A stretch of 64,000 nucleotides of DNA. It comes from Rostrohypoxylon terebratum (taxonomy: Eukaryota; Ascomycota; Sordariomycetes; Xylariales; Hypoxylaceae). Where the stretch lies: NCBI GenBank assembly GCA_022497145.1, contig MU385858.1, forward strand, positions 682,001 to 746,000, written 5' to 3'. Made by a program: the position numbers and the translations under genes. Positions 47,113-57,781 of the stretch are shown here, piece after piece. The notes beneath the pieces are model-generated. The model was not told the origin of the DNA and searched no databases. It saw only the letters and a list, made by a program, of their open reading frames with translations. Each line of letters starts with the position of its first letter. Within the stretch, counting starts at the first letter, position 1.

Positions 47113-49042
47113 ATGGCAAAGGCAATAAATGGCATTCCACTTCGGAACTGCCTGCGGAAATGCCTGCGGAACTGCATCGCCTACCCGTTTATTACTAAAC
47201 GTCGTACACCACCGTCGTCATTCTTTCCCGCGTCCTGTCCGCGGCAAGGGAGAAACTGGATGCGACCTGCACGCTCGGTAAATCGCCTACCATCCTTACA
47301 TCCTTACCACCTTTAGGTTGCTTGGATCTGGGGTGTCGCTCGCGCCCAACCAGAGCGCATCGTTTAGTACCCAGGAGACCCAGGCCAATACATCGTGTCC
47401 ATCCATATCAGGGCTGCAACTTTTGATTGGCACTCTTTCCACCGTTCGCTTCGTTGTCGACGAATGTCGGTTCATACTCATTTTGTTTCTGATTCCAATT
47501 TTCAACTGCCACGCCGGGGTTCTAGATGCTAGGGTAGAAAATAGAAGCGCTACCCAAGATGCCATCGCACCTCCATTACGCACGGCCAATGCACTTCGTC
47601 AAAGGGTTCATCCAAGTGCGGTATTGGACTTGAATCTATACTCACTTGCATATAGGGGTAATTATTGGACTAAGCTTCCCATCAAGAGGCCAGCTCAACT
47701 CAACAAGATTGCGATCTTGGATGTGATTGCCATCAATTCCCGGACACGCGATTCTTCATGGGACGGGCAGGACGCGCTGGGAACGGACTCGAGTTGCCAG
47801 TTTTGCAATGCCCCGTGTTTCGTTGACAGTCATGACAAGCTTCTTACTCAGTTGAAGCAAGGAATATCATTCCCTCGATGTTGTACAACGCCGCCTTCGC
47901 TAATGCACATCTCACATGGGCGTCAATCACACGAAACATCTGTCGCCATCAATCACCATTTCTAACGCGCTTGTCTCTGCGACAGCTGGTGAGCTGCCAT
48001 CCGTTGCTCCAACGAATCTTTCCAAACTCTTTCCGGCGTGGTCTCAGCTAGTGCATCTGTTCCTGCCGTTTTTTTGGTCGTCTGCAGGTCGTCGAATACG
48101 GGACACTGTGTGTCAATCTCTGATTCGCTGGCGGAACCTTAGCATATTTGGACCCAACTTCAACGTCAGATGCGAGACCCATGCACACAGGGAGGCTCTC
48201 GCACGTGCTGCCGACCAACCTGCGCTGCTCGAGCTTTCTTTGATAGATACCTACTGCATAGTATATGCTGATTATTACTAGGGCCATTTCCGTCATTGGC
48301 TGTTTGCTCTCCTTCCCTATCCTGCGGACGAAGCGCTGCCGAGGGACGCACCGTGAGAGCTGGAAGATCTCCTCTTAGTTAGGTCACCCTGCATACTTCC
48401 TAGGCACCTGAGTTTCCAAGAATGGAAATCTAGTACCTAGTTCTTCGGATACTTTCTTAATCCGCATATTTCAATGGGTCTACTCGAGGAGCATTGGTGC
48501 CATCTATGTCGATGTCAAGACTATGCCACGATGGCACGGACAGGCTGGATCCTACGAGGATCTCGGTCCTACAAGCTACCTGTTAGACATCGATGCCTTA
48601 GAGCACCAACTTTCTGCCTGCTCGGCCTGACAGATTTTTTCAATGCCTCGTGTCTCAGAAAAGGGGTATGTGGCAGTTCATCGACAGTCGAAGAGCGAGC
48701 TATCGCTCTCGCCGTCGACGATCTTCACGATGCCAACCTCTCGATTATAGCCTCCTTGCCGATTAGCATTGATCTACCCTTTGGCTTGTACGCGGCTCCA
48801 TGCCCTGTCTCGTACCCCACACTGCACGCTGCCGAAGTCGGCACCCAGATTGTTGGATACCCTACTTGACCGGGTGTGTTCCCCTTGACGCAATCGACCT
48901 ACTCTACCAGCAACCACTGCCCCTCCCCTTGCTCCCCTTGAACACTGTGTGTTGGGCGATCTTCAATGTTGAAAGCTATGTTATAGATATGGCCCGTACT
49001 TTTGCGGAGTACGAGTTTGACCATGTTTTTGAAGTCAATTGA
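47113..49042 (+). pseudogene. Possible decayed gene (fragmented open frames)
   Basis: Four plus-strand frames of 67-215 codons follow one another in different phases (47113-47316, 47318-47965, 47916-48281, 48474-49042 region). None has a normal ATG start with a recognised domain, and no splice set that I tried joins them. A third frame at about 48460-48645 reads as ordinary protein (for example IYVDVKTMPRWHGQAGSYED and GPTSYLLDIDALEHQLSAC) and then stops at TGA. A minus-strand frame at 47296-47589 is similarly isolated. Base composition here is richer in G+C than the flanking spacer. I could not name a parent family, so the call is only that this looks like former coding DNA. Confidence 0.25.
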
Positions 49043-49492
49043 GAATCTGTGACGTCGGTAGTACCCGTATTCATTGCATTGATTTAGGCCTCATTCATTC
49101 TAAGAATTCTTGCGTTATTCCCAAGTTCGATCAACGTAATAACTGCTCATCTTTGACAACTTAGCTTGTGTTTTTTTTCTCTTCTTCTTCTTTACAATCG
49201 TGTAGGGTGCTTGTAACGTCACCATCTGGAAAGTTTCACGGCGCATAGAGCGGCAACATTGATATCGCTTTCTAGTATGAATGCTACGCCCAAATATGCC
49301 CGAACGGCAAACTAAAACTACGGGATAAAGAAAGGAAAGGACCTGGGTACCAATTGACACAAAATATGGGCAAGATTCTCAATGTCTCCACGTCTTCCTC
49401 TATCGGTCCACTAGTCCGGGCAGAGGGTTCGTTCCCAGTGGAAACTGGTACCAAAGGAAGATCCAGGGTTTTCAAAGCCCGTGAATAGAGCT

Positions 49493-49906
49493 TCAGGGGG
49501 AGCTCCCAAGAAATATTAGCTCCAATTGAGTCCTCAGAGATAAGCAACTCATTATTTGATCTCTCGCGGTGGCGCCGACCAACACAATGCGTTGCTTTTC
49601 TCCGATATGCTCATACTTGGGAACGTGGGGAGCGCGGGCGTGGACGGGTATTGGATAATAAGTGTACCCCGTAGTAAGACTGTGACCCTCAGATGCAAGA
49701 TTTATCCTATCGGGGTCCTTCGGTAAAACTAGCGAGCAAGTCTGAGAGTGTCGATGAAATGTCCGAATCGCTTCTCTATCCACCTTGCTCATAACCCCGT
49801 TGCGTTTTGCGCGCTCGATGTTACTGGCTGTCGACTTTCCACAGCTTTGGGGTTTTGGCCTGTCAGGAGGGTTTCCCAGCGCCATTTTCTGGGTCGTTTT
49901 TGCCAT
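49493..49906 (-). CDS. Doubtful hypothetical protein
   Basis: An ATG frame of 137 codons with unbiased composition (SKVDREAIRTFHRHSQTC, later APHVPKYEHIGEKQRIVLVG). I recognise no domain. It partly overlaps another minus-strand frame at 49284-49547 that could be a downstream exon, but no clear donor-acceptor pair connects the two. It sits at the edge of the possibly decayed region and may belong to it. Confidence 0.15.
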   Translation of the reverse strand: MAKTTQKMALGNPPDRPKPQSCGKSTASNIERAKRNGVMSKVDREAIRTFHRHSQTCSLVLPKDPDRINLASEGHSLTTGYTYYPIPVHARAPHVPKYEHIGEKQRIVLVGATARDQIMSCLSLRTQLELIFLGSSP

Positions 49907-52138
49907 CAAGCGAATATATTCCGTTTTCTTGCAAATGGCTCAGTCGAGAGCACCGCTCATTCGTCTTGAATTGAAGCGATTTATGTCATGACGGGGCTAG
50001 CCTAACAAACATCGTGAAGGGGATATTGGTTTATTTACCCGATACCCATCGACAAGTATCCGATCTGCTTTCGTGTACAGGACGTGGGTGGTACTCGAAA
50101 TATATTGGACAAAATAATGCTATAGCCTCCGGACTATTGGCTATAACCCGTGCTCTAGAACGTCGCTCGTTGCGATCGCCACCTCCTGCGGCTCGGGATA
50201 TTCTCCGATGACTATCTGTCTTACACATTGGTATCACGTTTTCCTAAATTGCGAATCAATCACGACCCAAGTCAAAGGCTCGGACCACCAGAGGAGGCAA
50301 GACTTATTGCCTATCATCGAATCCGCGTAGCCCGATCATCACCGCCTAAGACGGATCCCGTATCGTCGGGACTTAGGTCGTCGATGAGTCCAACGCCAGC
50401 GAAATATATGACGATATGAATAGCTTACGGATCGTGACATTTACCTAAGGCGCTCGGGCACATGATCAGACATGCTTCCAGATCGGATTCTCACCGCAGA
50501 TGTTAGCGTCGCAATACTCTGAGCCTAGGGTCTTAAGACTTAGACTAAGCTTGCAACAAGACCGGCAAGGCACGCGAGGCATACAGATCTAAGAGAGCCG
50601 GACACGCTTGCACATAGCCGACGTTACTAGATAGGACGTTCCAAGGAAGTCTAGATGCCATGCCCAAGCGAGATTTGGTCTCGGTTGTCCGCACTTATGC
50701 GCTCTCCGAGCCAGCCGTGGTCCGAGGGAACCGGCGACCGGAGATGCAGATAGGATGAAATGGCGGCGGAACGACCGTAAGGCGTCGATGTCATCATGCA
50801 GCTCAGTGCTTACAGGCTCCGTGGCGTTTTGTTAGCGTGGACTTGGATAAGCGTCGGGCAGTATCGCATGCTTAAGGTGTTCGTCTTTTCCCTGTAACAA
50901 TAAATTGATGACGTCCCCTTTATCCTTGGCCTTTCACCGGTGCCCCTGGGACGTCGCACACCGAGGATCGATCCAATGTATACTTACCTACATAACTGGC
51001 CGGATCCCGACTTTTCCGCTGAGGAACGAGTACCTAGGTAGGTATCCCATTCAAGCCGATGACGTAGAGTATATCGTCGTGCCGCCGCCCATCGGGGTTT
51101 CGTCCTACAAAACAAATCTGCGGCGGAAAGTATAGACGTGTTGCCTTGGGGGGAAGCAGAGTACGACATCATGTATGTACCTACCTAGGTATGAAGGCGT
51201 GAAATCCGCTCAACTACTAGGTAGGTGCATAACTTTGTGTCACAAATGTAATCTTACTTTCCATCCAAACACGATCCCGCTATATAAGTTGCGATGGAAG
51301 CGAAATTTCGTATCGTACGATGTTGTCGCGGTGCTTTTCTTCTCCTCCTAGAATGCTTGTCGCATCAATCAAGTGCTACTCGTTTCAGAGATATGTAGGT
51401 ACGTTTAGTTGCTCTACTTTCGTACCTGTGTACGCTTGTGGTCCTGAGTCGATATCTCGAGCCGGGGGAAATATGACGAGTAATTTTTTTATACTTTTTT
51501 GTCAACACTGCGATCTACATGCCTGGATACCTTAGGCGTTATTATTTTTTTTTGAGTCGAGTAATTGACAATATATATATGTATATCAATGACGTGGGCG
51601 AGAAACAGAGGTGTGTATACGTATTAAGAGTGGCGAAAGGACAGCCGACCGAAAGGTACATTCAAATTCTCGCTTTCCCATAAACACAATTGACAAACTG
51701 CAAGCGATTGCCTAGACATCTAGTATAAAGATTGATTTCACAACAACCACTGCTGATGCGTGGAAGAAGTTGCTATAGTTCCCGTAATAGAAGAAAACAT
51801 CATCCATAGCAGCAGGTATGACAGCCATGACTAACATTGACACGAATGACTTTGACTCCTCAGCGAATGCTTTGCTTTGCTTTGTGCTTCCTTTTGTGAC
51901 AGTACCATCGACACCACCAGCACTGTCGCCTTCACGGTATCCCCGTCTCATGCTTTCGTATCATAGATTCTATTAACACCCAGCCGCCATCGTCATCCCT
52001 TTTACTAGACTAAACAAGAGGGGGATTGGATGGAGGCTAGAACGACATCCGTACAGAACTATCCACGCTGACCCTTCCGTCCGTACTGACCCTTACAAGT
52101 ATCGGGTACAGATATTCGTAGGATGGTCTTCGAGGCTC

Positions 52139-55100
52139 CTATTCTGAACTCCACCCAATCCAACTACGGGGCATCACCCGCCAGACCTTGACTTCACCAC
52201 TTCTTAGATCTTCTAGTTTAAAGCTTTCTTGCTTTACCTTCTTGCTCTCGCGGCCTTGCTCCCAAGCCCGCAGCTTCTTCTTCGTACCATCCCACTCCGA
52301 TATAATAGCCACATGGTCTGGCTTGCCTACTTCCATGGTATACTTCGCGTGCATGGGCCCATGTTTACCTTGGAATTTCGCGTTGCGAATGCAAAGGATA
52401 TCTCCCGGTCTAATCTCGTCATTCAATTGTGTTGAAGCGTTGGCCAGATTTGCGTAAACCAAAGCGCCATAAGCACGTGTGCCTACTGGTAGCAGGGCAT
52501 CTTTGAGCGGTTTGAGAAGCTCCAGGACGAGCGTTTGAGGCTGACCGTCGCCAACAACCGAGTCTTTTCTTGATGCAACTGCACTTGAAATTGACCGACC
52601 GAATCGCTCGTATGCCTCCTCTAGTTCATCTTGACGCAAGGTTCGAGGGGGGCCTTCGTGGCGTTGTTCAAGCTCAGCACTTGCAGGATTTTGAATATCG
52701 AAACGAATCGTGATTATAGTTTGCGAATAATCTTGGAACAGGAGGAAAACTTCTTTGGTGACTGTCGTCCCAGAAGTTGAATCGTCACTTTCAGTATATA
52801 TATCCTTCCTGCCCTGGAAAACTGGAGGGACTCCGTTTGGTTGAAGCCACCACTGAGTATGGGGGGCTAGGTCAATCTCATTTGCTACAAATCCGGTTTC
52901 CATAGATGGTCGAGAGACATCGACTGATCGTCTCCCACCTGTTCGCAAATCTAACGATTTTCTAAGTGGTCCTCTATTAACCGGTGGCGCCGGCGGGGGT
53001 CCTCGGTTAACCGGGGGAGGCGGAGGCGGCAAATGATAGGCTGAACCCGATTGCGGTGTAGGTGTCGCCTCATCCTGAGCAGCGCCACTGTGAGAAATAG
53101 ATGCGGCAAGATCTTGCGTAGCGTTGTAATTATACGGATCGTAATCTTCATCTGCAAGAGAATACGATACCTCCTTTGAGGGTGGCGGGGGCGGAGGAAC
53201 GGCACGAGGTGCGTCTACTGATGGTCTCGAGATCGGTGCCGGTTGGCTCGGAACCGGTGGTGGGCCGGCTCTTGGGGCAGCGGCGCCTGGCATCGGCGGG
53301 AGTACGGATGGTGGGCCTTCGCTAATGGGAGAACGCATTGGGGTGCTATCATCAAAACTGGAGTCCCGCGCATGCGCTTTGAGCGCATCCTTATGGTGGA
53401 CTGAAGATCCAATATCAGTGTCGTAATCACCTTCATACTCTGTCACTTCTCCCTCTTCGCCATTATCCAACACCCCAGGCCTCATTGGAGACAGGATTCG
53501 TTCGTCAGCAGTAGATGAGCGGCTTGGAGGACCACCAGGTGGGGGAGGGGGAGGAGGACGGTTCTGGGAAAGGGGAGGGGGGGCAGCGCCTGGAATGGGG
53601 GGCGGGGGACGACTGTTTCTCTTACTCGGTTGTGGAGGAGGCGGTGAGGTTGGTGAGGCCCCCTCTCCTACGTAAGAAGTACGCCTATTGGGCACCCGGG
53701 GTGACGTTGGAACCGTAGGAGACCCTAATGGAATGGGGGGAGCACGGCCCGCAGGAGCTTCGCCTCGAGGGGTCTCAAAAGCCTTTTGAGGATTCTCTGA
53801 TAATTCATCATCGGATTCGGAGCCTTGACTAGGGGAAGTTACGCCAGTAGGTAGAGGTCGAGCTAAAACAAACAATTAGTTTTCATCTTACGGACTGAAT
53901 GGGGTCGGACTGACAATCCGCAGGCACCGGAGGAGGTGCAGGTCGTCCTCCAGGAACAGGAGGCGGGGCACCTGGTGTTTTTGGTTGAGCTACCCTTGGT
54001 GTTAATCGTCTTATAGTAGTCATAATAAGACACAGCACACGCCTAGATTGAAACTTACGTTCTGTAATGGAACCAGTCGGTTGGGCACTAACCACGGGTG
54101 TAGTATCGTGAGCGCCTGGCTCACCATGCTCCGACTCAGCAGCTTCTTCCTCTTGCTGCTGCTTCGGCATCCCCATCCCGGGTAGGGCCATCAGGGTGGG
54201 CACTGGAGGGGCTGCCATTCTGGATGACGAAGGCCTCTCCGATAGCTCACTCGAGCGACGCTCGGATGGTGGTGATGTCCTAGGCTTCTTAGCACTTGCC
54301 GGAGCTCCCATTGGCATCATGCCAGGCGGACCGAACATGCCATGGAAGCCCATACCGCCGCTCATCTTTGCCATCCTAGCACGAAGTTCCTCTTTTCGCC
54401 TAACTTCAGGGTCGATGTCATCCTCCTCTTCCGCACCTTGCTCTTCGTCCTCCATAATTTCCGCTTCAGGGATAGCGACTCCGTGAGGACGCGACTTTTC
54501 ATCGCTGTCTTCCCTCTCGGTGAGATCCTCCTGTCCCTCTGTCGTATCACCGGCGCCCGACATGTCTGCCTCATTCCCGTCATTCTCCGCGGGCGTGGTA
54601 GTAGATTTTCGTCGAATAGACAGTGATTGCCTTGGGGGCCTAGGTTCGTCAACGGACTTCTTGCCAGCAACCTCGGCCGTGTCTTCCAAAGGAGTTGAGA
54701 CATCCACCGCTTCCTCGACAGGAGCGGCGGCAGCGGCAGAAGGCTCCTTACTCTCGATTCGCTTCTTTGGGGGGCGCATAGGCTTCTCCTTCTTAGCAAC
54801 AGCATCAGCATGCCGCTGGGCTGCTTCAGCCTGCTGCTTTTGGAGCAAAGCAATTCGCTCCTTCAAGCTAGTAGGCTTAGGTTGGTCATCCGCTTGGCCC
54901 TCTGCGCTACTTGTAGGGACAAGACCAGCTTTTTCGGCATTTTCCAGAGCTTCCGCCTCTTTAGCTTTAATTTCCGGATCTTCATCCCGCCGATAGACCT
55001 TTGCAGTGGGTATATCACGAGGTGGGGGAACGTAAGCATTCCTGCTCGGCGGGGGAGCGACAAATGGCTTCTTAATGAAGCCGGAACTACCGGAGCTCAG

Positions 55101-55766
55101 TTTACCTGGCTTAAAGGGCGCAACGGGCGGGGCAGCCGGCTTGTTGAAGGCGGCTATACGATCCTTGAATGAGTTAATGGAGGGCTTGTCAGATACCGGA
55201 GGAGGACCGGTCCGAGGCGGAGCGGGAGCGGGAGCTTTTGCCACTGGTTGAGTAGTAACGGGAGGAGGACTTGTTGGCACCGCTGGCACAGAAATCCTAG
55301 CTTCGACAGGGACGGGAGCTGGGATGGGAGACGGCTCCGGCGGTTTGACCACAGGAGCAACTGGAGCGGGAGGAGAACGGGGTAGAGGAGGCGGAATAGT
55401 TGGAGAGGCAACATGTGGTTCATCATGAGCCACGTTTGACGGTACATCCACAAACTGTTCCACAGGGGGTGGCTCTGATGGAGCAACAGGCGGTGGCGGA
55501 GGAGGTGAAGAAGCAGTGGGTTCAGATTCCTTCCTTCGATTTCTTGTTGGGCGTGGCGGGGCGGTCGGTTCGTATTTCTCCACGAAGTTTCGTGGAAATA
55601 TTCCCTCTCGCCTCACACCCAAATCATCGACGTATTCACCACCGTACCAGTCATCATCTTCCTCATCAGTGACAGTTATAATCTGACCGATGCTGAAAGG
55701 GAGGTCGTCTTCGTGGCCAGAGGTGTACTCAAAGATGGCCTTTACTCTGAATGGCACAGCCGCCAT
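52139..55766 (-). CDS. MTI1: SH3-domain actin-patch protein, MTI1/Bbc1 family
   Basis: Three exons (55766-54059, 53989-53915, 53862-52139) with 69- and 52-nt introns give 1168 residues. Residues 5-70 are a clear SH3 domain (VKAIFEYTSGHEDDLPFSIG, DDDWYGGEY, GIFPRNFVEKYE). A long Pro-rich, acidic and Lys/Glu coiled-coil region follows, for example SLKERIALLQKQQAEAAQRH and RKEELRARMAKMSGGMGFHG. The C-terminal 250 residues are a folded domain (APHTQWWLQPNGVPPVFQGR, GDILCIRNAKFQGKHGPMHA, ending VWRVMPRSWIGWSSE), as in Bbc1/Mti1. The family binds type I myosin tails and restrains Arp2/3-driven actin assembly at endocytic patches. The second intron uses a weak GTCAGT donor; the stronger-looking GTAAGA 21 nt downstream would break frame. 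The short middle exon (75 nt) is the least certain part. Confidence 0.88.
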
Positions 55767-57205
55767 GATGCATCGACGTCGTAAGCTAGTGCTGGAGCGG
55801 GTGCTAGAGCAGGAGCTGCGTGATGTGGAACTCGGGTCTTGGATTTGTCGGAGTTTCGATGCACAATTGGCGGGTTGGCGGGGTCGTCTATCGTAAAGGA
55901 GATGATTGCGACAGAGTGATGTACAAGATGTACAAAATTGTTTGTTTTTGTTCTTGTTTTTGTTCTCGTTTCTGTTTCTGTTTCTGTTTCTAGCCTCTCA
56001 AGCTGAAAGTGTGGTGGTGCAGTGGTGCAGCTGACGATGACGATGGAACAAAAGTTCTATCTCAGGTCGTTAAAACGATCCAAAGGATAATGTATCGCAA
56101 CTGGTCAAATTAGGTAGAGGGGGGAAACGCATGAGGCTGAGCATTCACAAAGTAGCCTGTCAGAGTACGCGGCTAGAGTAGGTCGACGTCAGCGCATGAA
56201 CTTGTACCGTACCCTATACATACGGATATAGTTGGTTGACTGGTTGACTGGTTGACTGATTTGACTGATTTGACTGGGTAGAGAGAGACTGGTAGATTGT
56301 AGATTGTAGATTGTAGACCTAGTAGACGAGATGTAACCCACCGCGGAAGCCCTGGAGCCAAGCTTGGCTAACTTGGACTGACGTGCGTGCCTCAGGTCGG
56401 GTCGAGTTGCATTTACCTAGTGTAGGTATCGTTAAACCGTTAAGTATCGTAAGTATCGTAAGTTATGGGATGGTTTGTATTGAATTGCCGTCAAAAATAT
56501 GGATAACGTCAATTCTGAATTCTTTAGTTCCTTGATTTTTACTGTGTAATTAGAAGTAATGGGTGAGAAACTAGGTCGTTTAATTTCATCGACGGCGGAG
56601 AACAAAAAATAAAATAGGAGAACGTCAAAGGGTCAAACTGGAAAGGATGGTAATGGATGTAATGGATGTAATGGATGTAATGGATAGTGGTAATTGTGCT
56701 GATTGTGGTAACTGTAATAGTGCTCTAGCGGTATTAAGATGGCAATGCAATGCAATGGGCTGCAGTTTCTGGTGCATTTCAGGTGCAGGGTTTTGCCGAT
56801 TCGACTTCCATTTGGTTGAATGATCGAACCTGGAAAGCTTAGAACCTTGCGAACTTTCCGAACGTCCCTCCCTAACATCCCTAGCATAGGTACTCCTTAA
56901 CTCCTAACGCTGTTGCCTGCCCTACCTGCCACCTTATGCTACCTCGAACCTTAAGCAAGACGCACGGGCCAATGACGATACTACATGCACCACATGCACC
57001 TCAATCTGCTCTATCCGTCTTAGCGCCGACTGATAGCTTAAATCCATCACGTGCATTGAGAGTTTTTTTCTCATTTTCTATTTTCCCACCAAACTGCGGG
57101 GAAGATGGCAATTTTGATCTAAGCCATGCAAAACCATGCAACTTGGATTATAGTCTATGATAAGTGCAAGTTTTTCCAACAACCCTTATCCAAGGATTAA
57201 TATAT
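55767..57205. promoter_or_regulatory. Upstream region of MTI1-like gene, with microsatellites
   Basis: 1.4 kb between the minus-strand SH3 gene and the tRNA gene. It contains TTTCTGTTTCTGTTTCTG near 55967-55992 and GTTTTTGTTC repeats before it. It also has a TTGACTGG/TTGACTGATT repeat at about 56234-56278, a TAGATTG triplication at about 56292-56315, a TGGATGTAA repeat at about 56651-56682, and TAAGTATCG repeats near 56440-56462. No gene is seen. The first 300 bp are probably the SH3 gene promoter and leader. Confidence 0.5.
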
Positions 57206-57304
57206 GTCTTGGTGGCTCAGTTGGCTAGAGCGTTGGTCTCATAATATGAAGCACTCTAAGAGTGAGCTATCCAAAGGTCGTGAGTTCGAGCCTCACCCAG
57301 GACA
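57206..57304 (+). tRNA. tRNA-Met (CAT, elongator) with 25-nt intron
   Basis: A complete cloverleaf can be drawn. The acceptor stem GTCTTGG pairs with CCAGGAC (one G-T pair), with discriminator A at 57304. The D arm is GGCTCAGTTGGCTAGAGC. The anticodon loop is CTCATAA with anticodon CAT. The T arm is GTGAG-TTCGAGC-CTCAC. The anticodon arm is interrupted after position 37 by about 57244-57268, giving a mature length of 74 nt. The absence of an initiator-type A54 and the presence of TTCGA in the T loop mark it as elongator, not initiator. The GGTGGCTCAGTTGG and GGTCGTGAGTTCGAGCC segments are the internal A and B boxes for RNA polymerase III. CCA is not encoded. Confidence 0.93.
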
Positions 57305-57781
57305 CAAAACTGGAAGATTTCATTTTTTGGTCAATCCACCTTCGTCCCCTGCTTCTTTTGGAGTTTTTTTTAGTTCACGTAATTTGACTATGGAGTTCCC
57401 TTTGAAAATCCTTACTACTGTAGAACATTCCCGCCAAGAGTTAACACCCACCCTTTGCGTCTACAGTTGTCAGACAGTTGAGGCATTTGTTCAAGGTCAG
57501 AGCCTTTGATCAATTGCCACTTGAATTCATGGGGAAATACTACTAGAAAAGGAGCAGGAGGCTATACCATATTAGGTTAAGCTCATCACATTCGCATCCA
57601 GGTTCGTAATAGGTACCCTTGTAACATCCTCAAAGAAATTCAGGACCCAGGCTATAATAGTGGAAGCTTCTATAACTTCCATTCACACATCACCACTCAC
57701 TCTTCACTGTTCACTGTCTACTCACACGACCAGAGAACGCAACCATAGCTGTCGACACCATAAACCACAAACAGCAAACAC
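57305..57781. promoter_or_regulatory. tRNA 3' flank and RTR1-like gene promoter
   Basis: 477 bp. A T6 tract (57331-57336) and a T7 tract at about 57364-57370 downstream of the tRNA could serve as the RNA polymerase III terminator. The last 130 bp are C/A-rich (CACTCACTCTTCACTGTTCACTG), as often seen in fungal 5' leaders, and lead to the RTR1-like start. Confidence 0.5.

Larger units (their letters stand above)
44470..52138. other. Long gene-poor spacer (7.7 kb) with broken open frames
   Basis: The left end holds the promoter of the unknown gene at 43.0-44.5 kb. I see no gene that I would call in the rest. Features noted are T/A-rich tracts near 45880-45920, an ACATATAGC repeat at 46064-46085, an extended CCTAGG repeat at 46692-46710, CCTAGGG/CCTAAA/CCCCTAA runs near 46767-46810, CCTAGG copies at 51030 and 51182, and T-rich DNA near 51486 and 51545. 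The part from about 46.9 to 49.9 kb is GC-richer and carries overlapping open frames (listed separately). A 79-codon minus-strand ATG frame at 51712-51951, just past the MTI1 gene end, has a hydrophobic C-terminal half but no family match. Confidence 0.45.

Noticed and set aside
47318..47965. 215-codon plus-strand frame as an intact gene
   Set aside because: It starts at TTG, has no ATG near the start, no domain I recognise, and lies among other broken frames. It was kept only as part of a possible decayed gene.
54362..54853. 163-codon alternative frame inside the MTI1-like gene
   Set aside because: It lies out of frame within an exon that has SH3-protein similarity, and its Arg/Leu/Ser-rich composition is typical of a shifted frame.
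56230..56320. CRISPR-like array
   Set aside because: These are direct tandem microsatellites with no spacers, in a eukaryotic genome.
57204..57509. 101-codon frame over the tRNA gene
   Set aside because: It merely reads through the tRNA-Met gene and its flank.
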